Positions 7,584 through 18,619 of a DNA stretch of 39,356 bases are shown here, one piece after another. Each line of letters begins with the position of its first letter. The stretch's first letter is position 1. The notes under the pieces were generated by a model. That model was not told the origin of the DNA, made no database searches, and was given only the letters and a program-made list of their open reading frames with translations. Where the stretch lies: positions 1 through 39,356 of the forward strand of contig JAIUMI010000021.1 in assembly GCA_022565665.1 (NCBI GenBank). The letters are read 5' to 3'. The DNA comes from Glycocaulis sp. (GTDB taxonomy: Bacteria > Pseudomonadota > Alphaproteobacteria > Caulobacterales > Maricaulaceae). The translations under genes were made by a program, and so were the position numbers.

Positions 7584-10340
7584 CTAGAAAAATCCGAGAG
7601 TCGCGCCTTGCGGGTTACCGGCCATCAGCCGGTCGAGCCCTGCATTATAGTTGGCGATCTGGTTCTGCAGATGGGACGGTACGACCCCGCCACGGTTTCC
7701 CGCTTTCGGCCCGTTGATCAGTTCCTTGAGCGCCGGGTCCTGCGTCAGCTCCCGCCAGGCACGCTGGATGATGTTCATCGCATTGGTCAGCGCCTCGCCG
7801 GCGATCAGCGCGCCATCACGGCTGGCGATATCCATCGCCTTGCCCAGCTCCAGCGCAAAGGTCGGCGGGGCCGCCGCACTCTCATCGCGCGAGCTGCTGC
7901 GCCGGGTAAGGTCCTTGCCAATGATGGTGCCGCTGGGCAGGCCGAGGCTTTCCAGCGCGTCCTGTCCATCCGCGCCGCCGCGCAGCTGGATGTTCACGCC
8001 ATCGCGCGGCGTGATGCGCAGCACATCGCCGTTCGGACTGCGCCCCACGGCCGAGGTTCCATTAAGGAGCAGTACCGCATTGAGCTTGAAGGTCAGCGAG
8101 CGCATCGTCTCGCCCGCCTCGATAGTGATCTTGCGTTCGCGCCCGCCATCAACCGAGACGAAGAAGTGGTCGCCCGCGCGCACCGAACTGCGCGCGCTGA
8201 TCACGCGGCTGTCGGCATAGACGACCCGGCCATCAGGCAGGCCGAGCCGGGAGAGAGCCGAATCACCGCTTTCGCTCACCACCAGTCCCGCGCCTTGCGA
8301 AACACCGCCACGCCCCGACACCTGCTGTGTCCAGTCCAGCGCACCCGTCGCGGCATCGAACGCAGCGGCGAACGCGTTCTGCGTGCCCGCCTGCTGGGAG
8401 CCGGGCAGCGCGCCGTTTGTCGTGCCGGAGAGATAGACCTTGCCGCCTGACACCTGAATGGCGTTGGCGATATCGTCCACCCCGGTGCCGAGGAATGTGG
8501 TGTAGGCCACCGAGGGCGTGGCCCCGTCGTCGATCTTTACAAGGAACGCGTCACGACCGCCCTGATTGGCGTTGACCGGTGCAGAAGGGGCAAAGCCGCC
8601 ACGCGCCGCGCCGGTGAGATAGATCGCGCCGTCCTCGTCTACCGTCATGGCGGTGATGCGTCCGCCATCGAGCGAGCCCATATCCATCGACCAGAGCGGC
8701 GCGCCCGTGCCGTCATCGCCGGGCGCAAACTTGGTGATGACCGCGCGGCCATCCACCTCGCTCGCGATCAGCAGGCCGCCATCAGCCGCCATTGCCGTCG
8801 CGCGGGCGCGCTCGATGCCTGCGCCAGCTTCCACGCCGCGCGTGTAGAGAACGCTTCCATCTGCGCCGATTGCGCGCACATAGCCGTCAAGACCGCCCTG
8901 ATTGGCCATGCCGCCAAAGCTGCCGCGCGCCTCGCCGACTACGTAGATGGTGCCATCCTGACCGATGGTGACGCCATTGGCGCGGTCATCGCCGGCCGCG
9001 CCGAACCGCTGGGTCCATTGTTCCACACCATCGGCGTTGAACTTGACGACGAGGGAGTCCTCTCCGCCGAGATCATTGGTGCCGCCCAGCCCGCCCTTCA
9101 CTGATCCGGCCACGACGATATTGCCTGCATTGTCCACAGCTACAGACGCGCCATTGGCCTCCCCGGCTGCACCGAGCACCCGGCTCCAGACCTGCTTGCC
9201 ATTGGAATCATAGCGCATCAGCACGAGGTCGGATTCGCCCCGGATCTCCTGACCGCCCACGCCGGCATTGGTTCGGCCAACAACATAGATACCGCCATCA
9301 GGGCCTTGCGTGATTGCATCAATCTTCAGCGCATTGGGCTGCGAGGAGGTGCGCGTATCGTCACTGCCGGGTATCGGCACTTCGCTTGTGGTGAAATCCG
9401 CCTCGATCCGGCGGGCAAAGGCGACCATCGGGTCATCTTCCACGCCGGTGATCTTGGTCAGCTGGCCCGCCGCGCTGTCGCCCGTGCCTGATACGCCTGC
9501 CATGAAGATCGCCGGGCGCGCTTCCGGGGCGGAGAAGGATATCTGCTCGGTCAGTACGCCATTGATACGCAGCGCCCAGTCATTGGCCGTCACGATACCG
9601 GCAGGGCCGACCTCCCCGACCCGCGTGGCGGAGAAGCGCGTGACAATCTCGTTCTCTTCGAGCCGCTCGTTGATGAAGCTGGTGACATTGGCCATGGTGC
9701 GCGGGGTCGCGCCCATCTGCGACAGGTCAATATCGACATTGATGTCGACACCCATCTTGCGCACGGACACGGTAAAGCGGGTATCGCCTGCGAAGGCGGC
9801 CACTTCCTGATCGGCCGGACCGCGATGGATGATGCCGGTCGTGTATTCGCTTATGCCGCGCGATACCGCCACCTCGCTCTCGGCGCGGGTCAGCTTCTTG
9901 TTCTGCAGCACGGAAATTTCATCAAGCTGAAGCTTGGAGAAATACGTGCTCATCTGCTCGATGCCCTCCTGGAACCGCCGGTTCCAGAAATTGAGATCGG
10001 TCTGACTGGCTCCACGCTCTGAGGCAGCAGACGCCAGCGAGTAAAGGGCGCGCAGCCCGGAATACATTTCGTAGAGCTTCTTCTCGTCCGCGCTGACATT
10101 GAGCCCGGAAAAGGCTTTCGCGCCGGGCTCGAAGAATTTTCCGCTGGCCAGCACCGAGCGCCTTATGTCCTCCAGCGCCCGGACCTCGCCGCGCGGATCC
10201 CAGGGCGGCAGGACAGACTTGTCGCGCTGGGAACCAAGTGTCTTGTCAGGCATGGCCTTGGGGTTTGCGGCCGCTGTGCGCACCGCATTCTGGGACTGGA
10301 ACCAGGCCCCCAGAACATCCCCTGTGATACCGACAAACAC
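7584..10340 (-). CDS. flaEY: FlaEY-type flagellar protein with beta-propeller repeats
   Basis: A 918-residue protein starting with GTG (GGAGG lies 9 nt upstream). There is no signal peptide. Residues 1-170 are helical and flagellar-like (for example LNFWNRRFQEGIEQMSTYFSK). Residues 170-310 form a beta-rich domain. About 330-680 hold at least five SBBP/beta-propeller repeats of the form DGGIYVVGRTNAG, NIVVAGSVKGGLGG and TIYVVGEARGSFGG, alternating with GxDxFLVK-type strands. A second beta domain and a helical C-terminus (NAMNIIQRAWREL) follow. The size, architecture and position beside flmA fit the Caulobacter FlaEY protein, which is needed for a normal flagellar filament, but its biochemical role is not established. 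An alternative reading is a secreted, flagellum-associated propeller protein. It is divergent from flmA. Confidence 0.7.
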   Translation of the reverse strand: MFVGITGDVLGAWFQSQNAVRTAAANPKAMPDKTLGSQRDKSVLPPWDPRGEVRALEDIRRSVLASGKFFEPGAKAFSGLNVSADEKKLYEMYSGLRALYSLASAASERGASQTDLNFWNRRFQEGIEQMSTYFSKLQLDEISVLQNKKLTRAESEVAVSRGISEYTTGIIHRGPADQEVAAFAGDTRFTVSVRKMGVDINVDIDLSQMGATPRTMANVTSFINERLEENEIVTRFSATRVGEVGPAGIVTANDWALRINGVLTEQISFSAPEARPAIFMAGVSGTGDSAAGQLTKITGVEDDPMVAFARRIEADFTTSEVPIPGSDDTRTSSQPNALKIDAITQGPDGGIYVVGRTNAGVGGQEIRGESDLVLMRYDSNGKQVWSRVLGAAGEANGASVAVDNAGNIVVAGSVKGGLGGTNDLGGEDSLVVKFNADGVEQWTQRFGAAGDDRANGVTIGQDGTIYVVGEARGSFGGMANQGGLDGYVRAIGADGSVLYTRGVEAGAGIERARATAMAADGGLLIASEVDGRAVITKFAPGDDGTGAPLWSMDMGSLDGGRITAMTVDEDGAIYLTGAARGGFAPSAPVNANQGGRDAFLVKIDDGATPSVAYTTFLGTGVDDIANAIQVSGGKVYLSGTTNGALPGSQQAGTQNAFAAAFDAATGALDWTQQVSGRGGVSQGAGLVVSESGDSALSRLGLPDGRVVYADSRVISARSSVRAGDHFFVSVDGGRERKITIEAGETMRSLTFKLNAVLLLNGTSAVGRSPNGDVLRITPRDGVNIQLRGGADGQDALESLGLPSGTIIGKDLTRRSSSRDESAAAPPTFALELGKAMDIASRDGALIAGEALTNAMNIIQRAWRELTQDPALKELINGPKAGNRGGVVPSHLQNQIANYNAGLDRLMAGNPQGATLGFF

Positions 10341-10448
10341 GCCCGGAAACCTCCATACGGATTTCGAGGTGTGCAGAGTCGCACGATAACGGCAAACAAA
10401 GTGTTATGGCGCATCCAGCAGCAACAGCCGAACGGGAGCGAGGCCTAA

Positions 10449-12796
<2,348 letters not shown>

Positions 12797-13385
12797 GGCC
12801 TGCTCCCGCGCTGCCAGCATGTTGCGCCAGCGATACTGATATGAGTCGGATCATCGGGGAGCCTTGCCCGTGCGCCGGGCATGCGCGCCTCTTTTCCAAG
12901 CACAGGCCTTAATATAGATGGCCTTTGCCTCAAAATAACGCCGGTTAATTGACTCCTCGCGCCGCATGCCCGCCGCTTGAGAAGCGGTCATTGCGACGCG
13001 CATTTGCAGATAACTTGAGGCCGTGTGCACGCGGCCTCACTTTCTGCCGTAAATAAATGATATACCAAACTCAGAACTGCTCGCAGCATCAACTGCTGTA
13101 AAATTGTCACAAATTTTTGCGCCGCAGCGAAACTGGCCAGAAATCATGTTGCACCGCATCAACCGCTCTGCAAGGGTTTGACGGCAAGGGCAGCGAAAAG
13201 ACCGCCCTCACCTGCAAACGCGCCGTACCGGACCGCTGATCGATGCGGAGGAGACGGCCATGCTGTCAGCAGCAACATCAGGTCCGGCGGAGCGTTCTGT
13301 GCGCCCGCGCCATGTCCTTGTTCAAGCCCCTTTCCGCATTCCTGCCGGGCGACCGGCTGCAGAACACGTCGAAGGGGATGTATCC
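12797..13385. other. Intergenic region between flmB and amt, no gene seen
   Basis: A 589-bp gap between divergent genes, noticeably richer in A and T from 12905 to 13160 than its surroundings. It holds an inverted repeat GAGGCCG (13017-13023) / CGGCCTC (13032-13038). Both flmB and amt promoters must lie here. I looked for a correctly spaced sigma-54 site for amt and did not find one. A PII gene (glnK/glnB), often next to amt, is absent. Confidence 0.6.
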
Positions 13386-14774
13386 ATGACAATGAAATCC
13401 AAGTGGACCGGTGCAGGGGCGGAACTGATGCGACCCTCGCGCCGGGCAGCATGGGCGGGCGCCCTCCTGCTGGGCGGCACGCTGGCGCTCGCCGCGCCCG
13501 CCCACGCCGAGGTGACCGAAGAAACCGCCTATGTGCTCAACACTTTCCTCTTTCTCATTGGCGGCTTTCTGGTCATGTGGATGGCCGCAGGCTTCGCCAT
13601 GCTGGAAGCGGGATCTGTGCGCGGCAAGCACGCCGCCGTCATCTGTCTGAAAAATATCGGGCTTTATTCTATCGCCGGCATCATGTTCTACGCCGTCGGC
13701 TATAATCTGATGTATTTCGGCGTCGACCAGAGCGGCGGATATTTCGGTATTCCCTTCCCGTGGGGGCCGGACGAACTGACCGGTGACGAGATCATTGATG
13801 TGGCCGAGAACGGCTATGCCACCGCCTCTGACTGGTTCTTCCAGATGGTGTTCGTCGCCACCACCGCCTCCATCGTCTCCGGCGCTGTGGCCGAACGGGT
13901 GCGCGTGGGCGCGTTCTTCCTGTTCGTGGTCGTGCTGACCGCCGTTATCTACCCCATTCAGGGCGCCTGGACGTGGGGCGAAGGCTGGCTTGAAGAGCTC
14001 GGTTTTGCCGACTTTGCCGGCTCCACCATCGTGCACTCGGTGGGCGGCTGGGCCGCGCTGGCCGGCATCATCCTGCTCGGCGCACGCACTGGGCGTTTTG
14101 TCGACGGCAAGGCCGTGCCCATGCCCTCTTCCAGCCTGCCCCTGGCAACGCTTGGCACCTTCATCCTGTGGCTCGGCTGGTTCGGCTTTAACGGCGCATC
14201 CCAACTGGCGCTGGGGTCGGCCGCAGACGCCACCGCCATCGCACAGATATTCGCCAATACCAACATGGCCGCCGCCGGTGGGGTGGTGGCGACCTATCTG
14301 CTCACGCTGGCCCTCGGGCGTGGCAAGGCCAATCTGGGCGCCGTGCTCAATGGCGCGCTGGCAGGCCTTGTCTCGATCACGGCTGAACCGCTGACCCCGA
14401 CTATCGGTCAGGCCATCCTGTTCGGCGGGGCGGGCGGCGTCATCGCCACTTTCGGCGCGATCCTTCTGGAGAAGCTGCGGCTTGATGACGTGGTGGGCGC
14501 GATCCCCGTCCACCTGTTCGCCGGCATCTGGGGCACGATGATCGTGCCACTGACCAATCCCGACGCCAACTTCGTCACCCAAGCGATCGGCATCGGTGCG
14601 ATCGGCGCGTTCGTCTTCACCGCCAGCTTTGTCGTCTTCCTGATGCTGAAGATCACGGTCGGCATCCGCCTGAAGCCCGATGAGGAGACTGTGGGCGGCG
14701 ACTACACCGAGCTTGGCCACAGCGCCTATCCGGAGTTCCTGCCGGGAAAGGAGAAAGCCCCGGCCTCGGCGTGA
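13386..14774 (+). CDS. amt: Ammonium transporter (Amt/MEP/Rh family)
   Basis: A 462-residue inner-membrane ammonium channel/transporter with a signal peptide (RRAAWAGALLLGGTLALA, cleavage near AHA/EV at residue 41) and about eleven helices. The family signature MWMAAGFAMLEAGSVRGK follows the first helix. Both pore histidines are present, in STIVHSVGGWAA and AIPVHLFAGIWG. The start at 13386 is preferred over 13260 because a purine-rich AAGGGGA precedes it and the signal peptide then begins properly. There is no adjacent glnK; instead a TorF-type porin follows 316 bp downstream. The pair may provide outer- and inner-membrane steps of ammonium or amine uptake, which is an inference from context. 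Confidence 0.93.
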   Translation: MTMKSKWTGAGAELMRPSRRAAWAGALLLGGTLALAAPAHAEVTEETAYVLNTFLFLIGGFLVMWMAAGFAMLEAGSVRGKHAAVICLKNIGLYSIAGIMFYAVGYNLMYFGVDQSGGYFGIPFPWGPDELTGDEIIDVAENGYATASDWFFQMVFVATTASIVSGAVAERVRVGAFFLFVVVLTAVIYPIQGAWTWGEGWLEELGFADFAGSTIVHSVGGWAALAGIILLGARTGRFVDGKAVPMPSSSLPLATLGTFILWLGWFGFNGASQLALGSAADATAIAQIFANTNMAAAGGVVATYLLTLALGRGKANLGAVLNGALAGLVSITAEPLTPTIGQAILFGGAGGVIATFGAILLEKLRLDDVVGAIPVHLFAGIWGTMIVPLTNPDANFVTQAIGIGAIGAFVFTASFVVFLMLKITVGIRLKPDEETVGGDYTELGHSAYPEFLPGKEKAPASA

Positions 14775-15090
14775 CCGCCCCTGCGGACCGGGTTACCGCC
14801 CGGCCGCTGCACGCGGATCCATCCGGGGCAGGCACGCCATCGCCTGAAACGAACCTGCCAACGGCTCCGGCTAGGAGCGGTGCACCTCGCACGCCGCGCC
14901 CGGCCAGACCAGCGCAGATCCGGCGGCGCCTTTTCCGGGTGACCATACTGGACTGCAACGGCCCCGCGCCCGACCGCAAGGCGTGGCCGGGACCGGTGCA
15001 GCCCACGCGCGGCGCCACGGGCGTGGCCCGCCGACCTTCAACGAGGCCCGGCCGCATGCGAGGCGGCCCTGATAAAGACAGGACAGACTC
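14775..15090 (+). other. Intergenic leader between amt and the porin gene
   Basis: A 316-bp, very GC-rich stretch. One frame stays open for 107 codons (14771-15094), but it is Pro/Arg/Ala-rich, lacks family resemblance and looks like a GC artefact. A hairpin GGCCGC (15050-15055) / GCGGCC (15063-15068) lies 22 nt before the porin ATG and its GACAGGA ribosome site. It could be a processing or attenuation element between the two genes. Confidence 0.45.
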
Positions 15091-15810
15091 ATGACACACC
15101 TCGCATCACGCAAATTCACCGCACTTTCCGGCGCACTGGCTCTGGGCGTATCCGCCCTCGCCTTAACCGCACCTGCGGCCCATGCCGATGAACTGGTCAT
15201 CGAGGCCAATGTCGCATTGGTCAGCGATTACCGCTTCCGCGGCGTTTCACTGTCCGACAAGGACCCCGCCATTCAGGGCGGTTTCGACCTGACCCTGCCA
15301 AGCGGCTTCTATGTCGGCACCTGGGCATCAAGCATAGAGCCCGTCGGCAGCTCGGAACTGGAGCTGGATCTTTATGCCGGCTTCGGTTTTGAGGCAGGCG
15401 GCGCCGAGTTTGATATCGGCGTGCTCGTCTATACCTATCCGGGCGCCTCCGACAGCCATTACTGGGAAGTGTATGGCTCTGCCGGCTTCGAGACCGGATT
15501 GCTGGAGTCCACCTTCGGCTTCGCCTACGCGCCCGATCAGGACAATATCGGCGGAGAGGACAATCTCTACCTCTATTACGAGGGCGCCTTTCCGCTGGGC
15601 GATACCGGCCTCTCGCTAGTCGGCAGGCTGGGCTACGAGACCGGCGCATTTGGCGATCTCGATGGCGATGGTGACGACAAGTGGGACTGGCGGCTCGGCG
15701 TGGCCTGGAGTGCGCTCGGGGTCGATTTCGAACTCGCCTATATCGACACCTCAGAGAACACCCGCGAAAGCAATGCCACGGCCGTGTTCTCCATCTCCAA
15801 GGCGTTCTGA
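15091..15810 (+). CDS. TorF family putative outer-membrane porin
   Basis: A 239-residue beta-barrel protein. The signal peptide ends near AHA/DE (residue 32). The mature start NVALVSDYRFRGVSLSDKDPAIQGGFDL is the hallmark of this family (TIGR02001-type), followed by alternating amphipathic strands and the C-terminal Phe expected of an outer-membrane barrel (FSISKAF). Family members are suspected small-solute channels and in alphaproteobacteria often lie next to amt, as here. The ribosome site is GACAGGA. The gene ends at a strong terminator. Confidence 0.85.
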   Translation: MTHLASRKFTALSGALALGVSALALTAPAAHADELVIEANVALVSDYRFRGVSLSDKDPAIQGGFDLTLPSGFYVGTWASSIEPVGSSELELDLYAGFGFEAGGAEFDIGVLVYTYPGASDSHYWEVYGSAGFETGLLESTFGFAYAPDQDNIGGEDNLYLYYEGAFPLGDTGLSLVGRLGYETGAFGDLDGDGDDKWDWRLGVAWSALGVDFELAYIDTSENTRESNATAVFSISKAF

Positions 15811-15836
15811 CATCCTTTTGGGTGCCTTGATAGAGC

Positions 15837-15863
15837 AAGGGCGGGACCATCGGTCCCGCCCTT
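15837..15863. terminator. Bidirectional intrinsic terminator (porin / first flagellin)
   Basis: A perfect 12-bp stem AAGGGCGGGACC (15837-15848) / GGTCCCGCCCTT (15852-15863) with a 3-nt loop, ending in a T-run on the plus strand. It lies between the convergent porin and flagellin genes. On the minus strand the stem ends CCCTT without a longer T-run, so it probably works best for the porin. Confidence 0.88.
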
Positions 15864-15893
15864 TTCGCATTCCAGGTCCTGTAGCGGCCCGAA

Positions 15894-16727
15894 TTACCGC
15901 CCGAACAGTGACAGGATGATCTGCGGCTCGGAGTTGGCGATCGACAGGGCCTGCACACCAAGCTGCTGCTTGACCTGTAGCGCCGTTAGCTGCGCACTTT
16001 CCTTTGCGAGATCCGCATCGACCAGATTGCCTACCCCGGCGGTCAGGCTGTCGGTCAGCTTTCCGATAAAGCTCCGGTGAGCTTCCATCTTCTTCAGATC
16101 AGACCCCAGCCGCGCCAGAGCGGCGTTCACATTATCAAGGCTCTGATTGACGAAGGAGACCGCCGCTGCTGCCAGCGACACCGTGCCAAGGCTGGCCGTG
16201 CCCGACAGGGTGATGATGGCGCCCGAGAAATTCATGTCCTGGGTATTCAGGGTCACCGCCCGGGCCGCATCCGCATCAGCGAGGAATGCAATACCGTTGG
16301 AGATGGAGCCATTAAGCATGTTGGCGCCGTCAAAGGCCGCATTCTCCAGGATGACCTGAATCTGGCTGATCAGCGCCTTGAAGTCGCTGTCATAGGCAGC
16401 GCGCGCGAAGCTGTCGATGGACGGATCCATCGCCGCTGTCGCCTTCTCGCGCATCTCGATCAGGAGATCGGAGATCGACTCGCCTGCCGCAATCGCGACA
16501 TCACCGATGGAAACCGCCCGGTCGAGCGATGTCTTCACCGAACCCAGCGCACCGATATCGGCCCGCATGCTCTGGGCCACCGCAAACACCGAGGAGTTGT
16601 CCTTCGCTCCTGAAATGCGAAGCCCCGTATTGATCCGGTTCTGGGTGGTCTGCAGGTCGGAATTGGTCTTGTTCAGATTCTGCAGGGCGATCATCGCCGA
16701 AACATTGGTTTGGACGCTCAGCGCCAT
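15894..16727 (-). CDS. Flagellin (divergent copy)
   Basis: A 277-residue flagellin. The N-terminal D0/D1 helices start MALSVQTNVSAMIALQNLNK, with the NRINTGLRISGAKDN segment, and the C-terminal helix ends ALQVKQQLGVQALSIANSEP. The central part is short, so D2/D3 outer domains are absent, as in alphaproteobacteria. It differs clearly from the two flagellins upstream (a DSDFKALISQIQ linker and the ILSLFGR end), so it may have a distinct place in the filament, comparable with the minor flagellin FljJ of Caulobacter; this is inference. The start follows GGGAGA. It has its own sigma-54 promoter and dyad pair. Substrate for FlmG glycosylation and regulation by FlbT/FlaF are expected. Confidence 0.95.
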   Translation of the reverse strand: MALSVQTNVSAMIALQNLNKTNSDLQTTQNRINTGLRISGAKDNSSVFAVAQSMRADIGALGSVKTSLDRAVSIGDVAIAAGESISDLLIEMREKATAAMDPSIDSFARAAYDSDFKALISQIQVILENAAFDGANMLNGSISNGIAFLADADAARAVTLNTQDMNFSGAIITLSGTASLGTVSLAAAAVSFVNQSLDNVNAALARLGSDLKKMEAHRSFIGKLTDSLTAGVGNLVDADLAKESAQLTALQVKQQLGVQALSIANSEPQIILSLFGR

Positions 16728-16782
16728 TGGTCTTCTCCCAGTCTGCAAGACCGCCCTTTCGCGGCCGCTCGCGGGAGTAAGG

Positions 16783-16798
16783 AGCAAATCCGGGGCCA
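16783..16798 (-). promoter_or_regulatory. Sigma-54 promoter of the divergent flagellin
   Basis: On the minus strand TGGCCCCGGATTTGCT gives the GG-N10-GC core in a TGGC...TTGCW frame. Transcription would start near 16772, giving a leader of about 45 nt before the flagellin ATG. Confidence 0.85.
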
Positions 16799-16884
16799 CC
16801 CATGGTTAACACCCCAAATCTTCATATAAAACATGTGCTTAAATAAAAGGATGCGCCACGGCGGACCGGAGCGGATCGCATGCG

Positions 16885-16924
16885 CGGCACAAAAACTGCC
16901 GGGCTGTCAGGTCAATTTTGCCGG
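16885..16924. promoter_or_regulatory. Pair of FlbD (ftr)-like dyads upstream of the divergent flagellin
   Basis: The first element is CGGCACAAAAACTGCCG at 16885-16901, with matching CGGCA/TGCCG arms. The second is CAGGTCAATTTTGCCGG at 16908-16924, one degenerate and one good arm. Their centres lie about 120 and 145 bp upstream of the predicted start. The same arrangement recurs at the other two flagellins. FlbD as the protein is inferred from Caulobacter; flbD is not in the window. Confidence 0.65.
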
Positions 16925-16928
16925 GTGC

Positions 16929-17312
16929 TCACACCCGCTCGTTCAGCAAGCCCTGGTCCTTGCCTCCCAGAAAGGAGATCAGATCGCCGAACTTATCGGG
17001 CGGCCAGCGGCGCAGCGTCTCACCGGTGTCGGGATCGAGCAGCCGGTAAATGAAGCGGCCATTCTTATCTTCGTCGCGCTCGATCTGCAGACGGGTGCGG
17101 GCATTGGCGCTCAGTTCGGCGCGCATCCGCTCGATGGCTTCGCTCTGGCGCAGCACATCACGGGTATCGCTGGATGGTTGCCGTGTGATGCGGTCAGCAG
17201 GCTGCACGGCGCTGGCGCCGGCGCGGCTGGCCGTCTGCGAACTGGCCTGAGCAGCAGGCGCGGCCAAGGCTGCGGCGGGCTCGGAGTTCGAAACTGGTCC
17301 TATAGTGCTCAT
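16929..17312 (-). CDS. flaG: FlaG family flagellar protein
   Basis: A 127-residue soluble protein. The first 60 residues are Ala/Ser/Gln-rich and probably disordered. The C-terminal FlaG domain shows RTRLQIERDEDKNGRFIYRL and DPDTGETLRRWPPDKF, matching the family pattern of two strands followed by a Pro-Pro turn. FlaG proteins influence filament length or assembly; the mechanism is not settled. The ATG at 17312 follows GGTGA; a GTG at 17321 is in frame but lacks a site. No sigma-54 promoter was found between it and the flagellin terminator upstream. Its stop lies 5 bp from the ftr-like dyad of the next flagellin. Confidence 0.85.
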   Translation of the reverse strand: MSTIGPVSNSEPAAALAAPAAQASSQTASRAGASAVQPADRITRQPSSDTRDVLRQSEAIERMRAELSANARTRLQIERDEDKNGRFIYRLLDPDTGETLRRWPPDKFGDLISFLGGKDQGLLNERV

Positions 17313-17421
17313 ATCTGTCACCAGGTTGGCGCCGATAGTCCGGCAAGGCGCCCCTTTCCCCCTTTAACGATCGTCCCCGTATCCGCGATGCACCCTTTGA
17401 AACGTTGAAGAGAAAGAAAGC

Positions 17422-17454
17422 GGCGGAGGCAGAACCCCACGTAATGCCTCCGCC
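17422..17454 (-). terminator. Intrinsic terminator of the middle flagellin
   Basis: A 10-bp perfect stem GGCGGAGGCA (17422-17431) / TGCCTCCGCC (17445-17454) with a 13-nt loop. On the minus strand it is followed by the pyrimidine-rich CTTTCTTTCTC. It separates the flagellin from flaG. Confidence 0.8.
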
Positions 17455-17472
17455 ACTCTCCCCACCACTAAC

Positions 17473-18300
17473 TTAGCGGAAGAAGCCCAGCACCGTGGCC
17501 GGCGCCGAGTTGGCAATCGACAGCGCCTGAATGCCAAGCTGCTGCTTGACCTGCAGGGACTGCAGACGCGCCGACTCCTTCGCAAGATCGGCGTCCACCA
17601 GGTTGCCGATACCTTTTTCAAGGCTGTCGGACAGCTTGGAGACGAACGTTTTGTGGATTTCGAGCGACTTCGAACCCGTACCCAGACGCGACAGCGCCGA
17701 GTTCAGGTTGGTCAGGGCCGACTCAATGGCCGTCACCGCCGCAGCGGCGTCAGACTGGGACGCGATATCCGTACCACCTGACAGACCGAGAATGGTGCCG
17801 GACAGCGACATGTCTTCGTCGGTCACGTTGATCGTGTTGGTGCCCTTGGCATTGGCCAGAGCCGAAATGCCGCCAGACATCGAACCGTCGATCAGGTTCG
17901 ACCCGTTGAACTCGGCGTTCTCAACGATCGTCGAGATCTGGTCACGCAGAGCCTTGAAGTCCTCGTTCAGAGCAGTGCGCGAAGCACTGTCCAGCGACAC
18001 GTCTGAAGCGGCCAGCGCCTTTTCCTTCATCTCGATCAGAAGATCGGAGATGGCATCGCCGGCGGCCAGAGACACGTCAACGACAGAAATGGCAAGATCG
18101 AGGGAGTTGTTTACAGCCCGAAGACTGCCGACTTCCGCACGCATGTTCTGGGCAATGGCATAGATGGCACCATTGTCCTTCGCGGACGAAACAGCCAGGC
18201 CGGTATTGATCCGGTTCTGGACGGTTTGCAGTTCCTGATTGGTGCGATTGAGATTTTGCAGGGCGACCATCGCGCCCGCATTGGTATTTACACTAGCCAT
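17473..18300 (-). CDS. Flagellin (middle copy)
   Basis: A 275-residue flagellin starting MASVNTNAGAMVALQNLN, with NRINTGLAVSSAKDN in the N-terminal coiled region and LQVKQQLGIQALSIANSAP at the C-terminus, and no outer D2/D3 domains. The central region carries Ser/Thr-rich stretches (MSLSGTILGLSGGTD) that could be the glycosylated surface. It resembles the flagellin upstream (18660-19490) far more than the downstream one; both share stretches such as DEDFKALRDQI-like FKALRDQI and IVENAEFNG. AAGGAG lies 8 nt before the ATG, which rules out the longer frame from 18378 that would run across the promoter. Sigma-54 promoter, dyad pair and terminator are all present. Confidence 0.96.
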   Translation of the reverse strand: MASVNTNAGAMVALQNLNRTNQELQTVQNRINTGLAVSSAKDNGAIYAIAQNMRAEVGSLRAVNNSLDLAISVVDVSLAAGDAISDLLIEMKEKALAASDVSLDSASRTALNEDFKALRDQISTIVENAEFNGSNLIDGSMSGGISALANAKGTNTINVTDEDMSLSGTILGLSGGTDIASQSDAAAAVTAIESALTNLNSALSRLGTGSKSLEIHKTFVSKLSDSLEKGIGNLVDADLAKESARLQSLQVKQQLGIQALSIANSAPATVLGFFR

Positions 18301-18373
18301 TTCTTGGCTCCTTTCACGTTCTATGGTGTGACGTGCGTTTTGCACGACAGGTCTTCTGACCCGCCATCGCACC

Positions 18374-18389
18374 AGCAAGCCCGGGGCCA
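18374..18389 (-). promoter_or_regulatory. Sigma-54 promoter of the middle flagellin
   Basis: On the minus strand TGGCCCCGGGCTTGCT fits the -24/-12 consensus with correct spacing and nearly equals the promoter of the divergent flagellin. The predicted start near 18363 gives a leader of about 63 nt, the part on which FlbT acts in Caulobacter. Confidence 0.88.
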
Positions 18390-18475
18390 GTTTCCTGACT
18401 CCAACGTCAAAGATCTCATTTAGCTATGTTTTTCAGAGTGATATGTTTTATTTTGAATCCAGAGCATGAAACCGG

Positions 18476-18526
18476 CCAGGCAATAATTGCCCGTTTTAGA
18501 CCTGCCAGCCGGGCAAATTTTGCCGG
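18476..18526. promoter_or_regulatory. Pair of FlbD (ftr)-like dyads upstream of the middle flagellin
   Basis: CCAGGCAATAATTGCCCG (18476-18493) contains the perfect dyad GGCAATAATTGCC. CCGGGCAAATTTTGCCGG (18509-18526) is an almost perfect 18-bp dyad. The centres lie about 122 and 154 bp upstream of the predicted start, 33 bp apart, and an AT-rich tract (18424-18460) lies between them and the promoter, suited to DNA bending. Confidence 0.72.
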
Positions 18527-18619
18527 ATAGGCAGTTTTTACCCTGCGTCGAATCAGAAATTCATATTTAGATTCAGTTAATTAATAATAGAAGGTTAATT
18601 GATGCGTGAGCAAGAAAAA

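Noticed and set aside
13140-13165. A sigma-54-like TGGCC...TTGCA upstream of amt
   Set aside because: The distance between GG and GC is 14 bp instead of 10, so it cannot work as a -24/-12 promoter.
13278-14720. A 480-codon frame antisense to amt
   Set aside because: Long antisense frames are common in GC-rich codon usage; amt in the other strand has all family motifs, this product none.
14771-15094. A 107-codon frame between amt and the porin gene
   Set aside because: Pro/Arg/Ala composition expected from GC-rich random DNA; no conserved motif; it overlaps the stop of amt only by chance of frame. Treated as leader.
16740-16760. TTGC near 16741-16748 as -12 element of the divergent flagellin
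   Set aside because: No GG at the required distance; the site at 16783-16798 fits fully.
18575-18600. Clustered TTAA motifs as a CtrA site
   Set aside because: None of the TTAA pairs has the 7-bp spacing of a CtrA box, and the stretch lies just downstream of a flagellin terminator.
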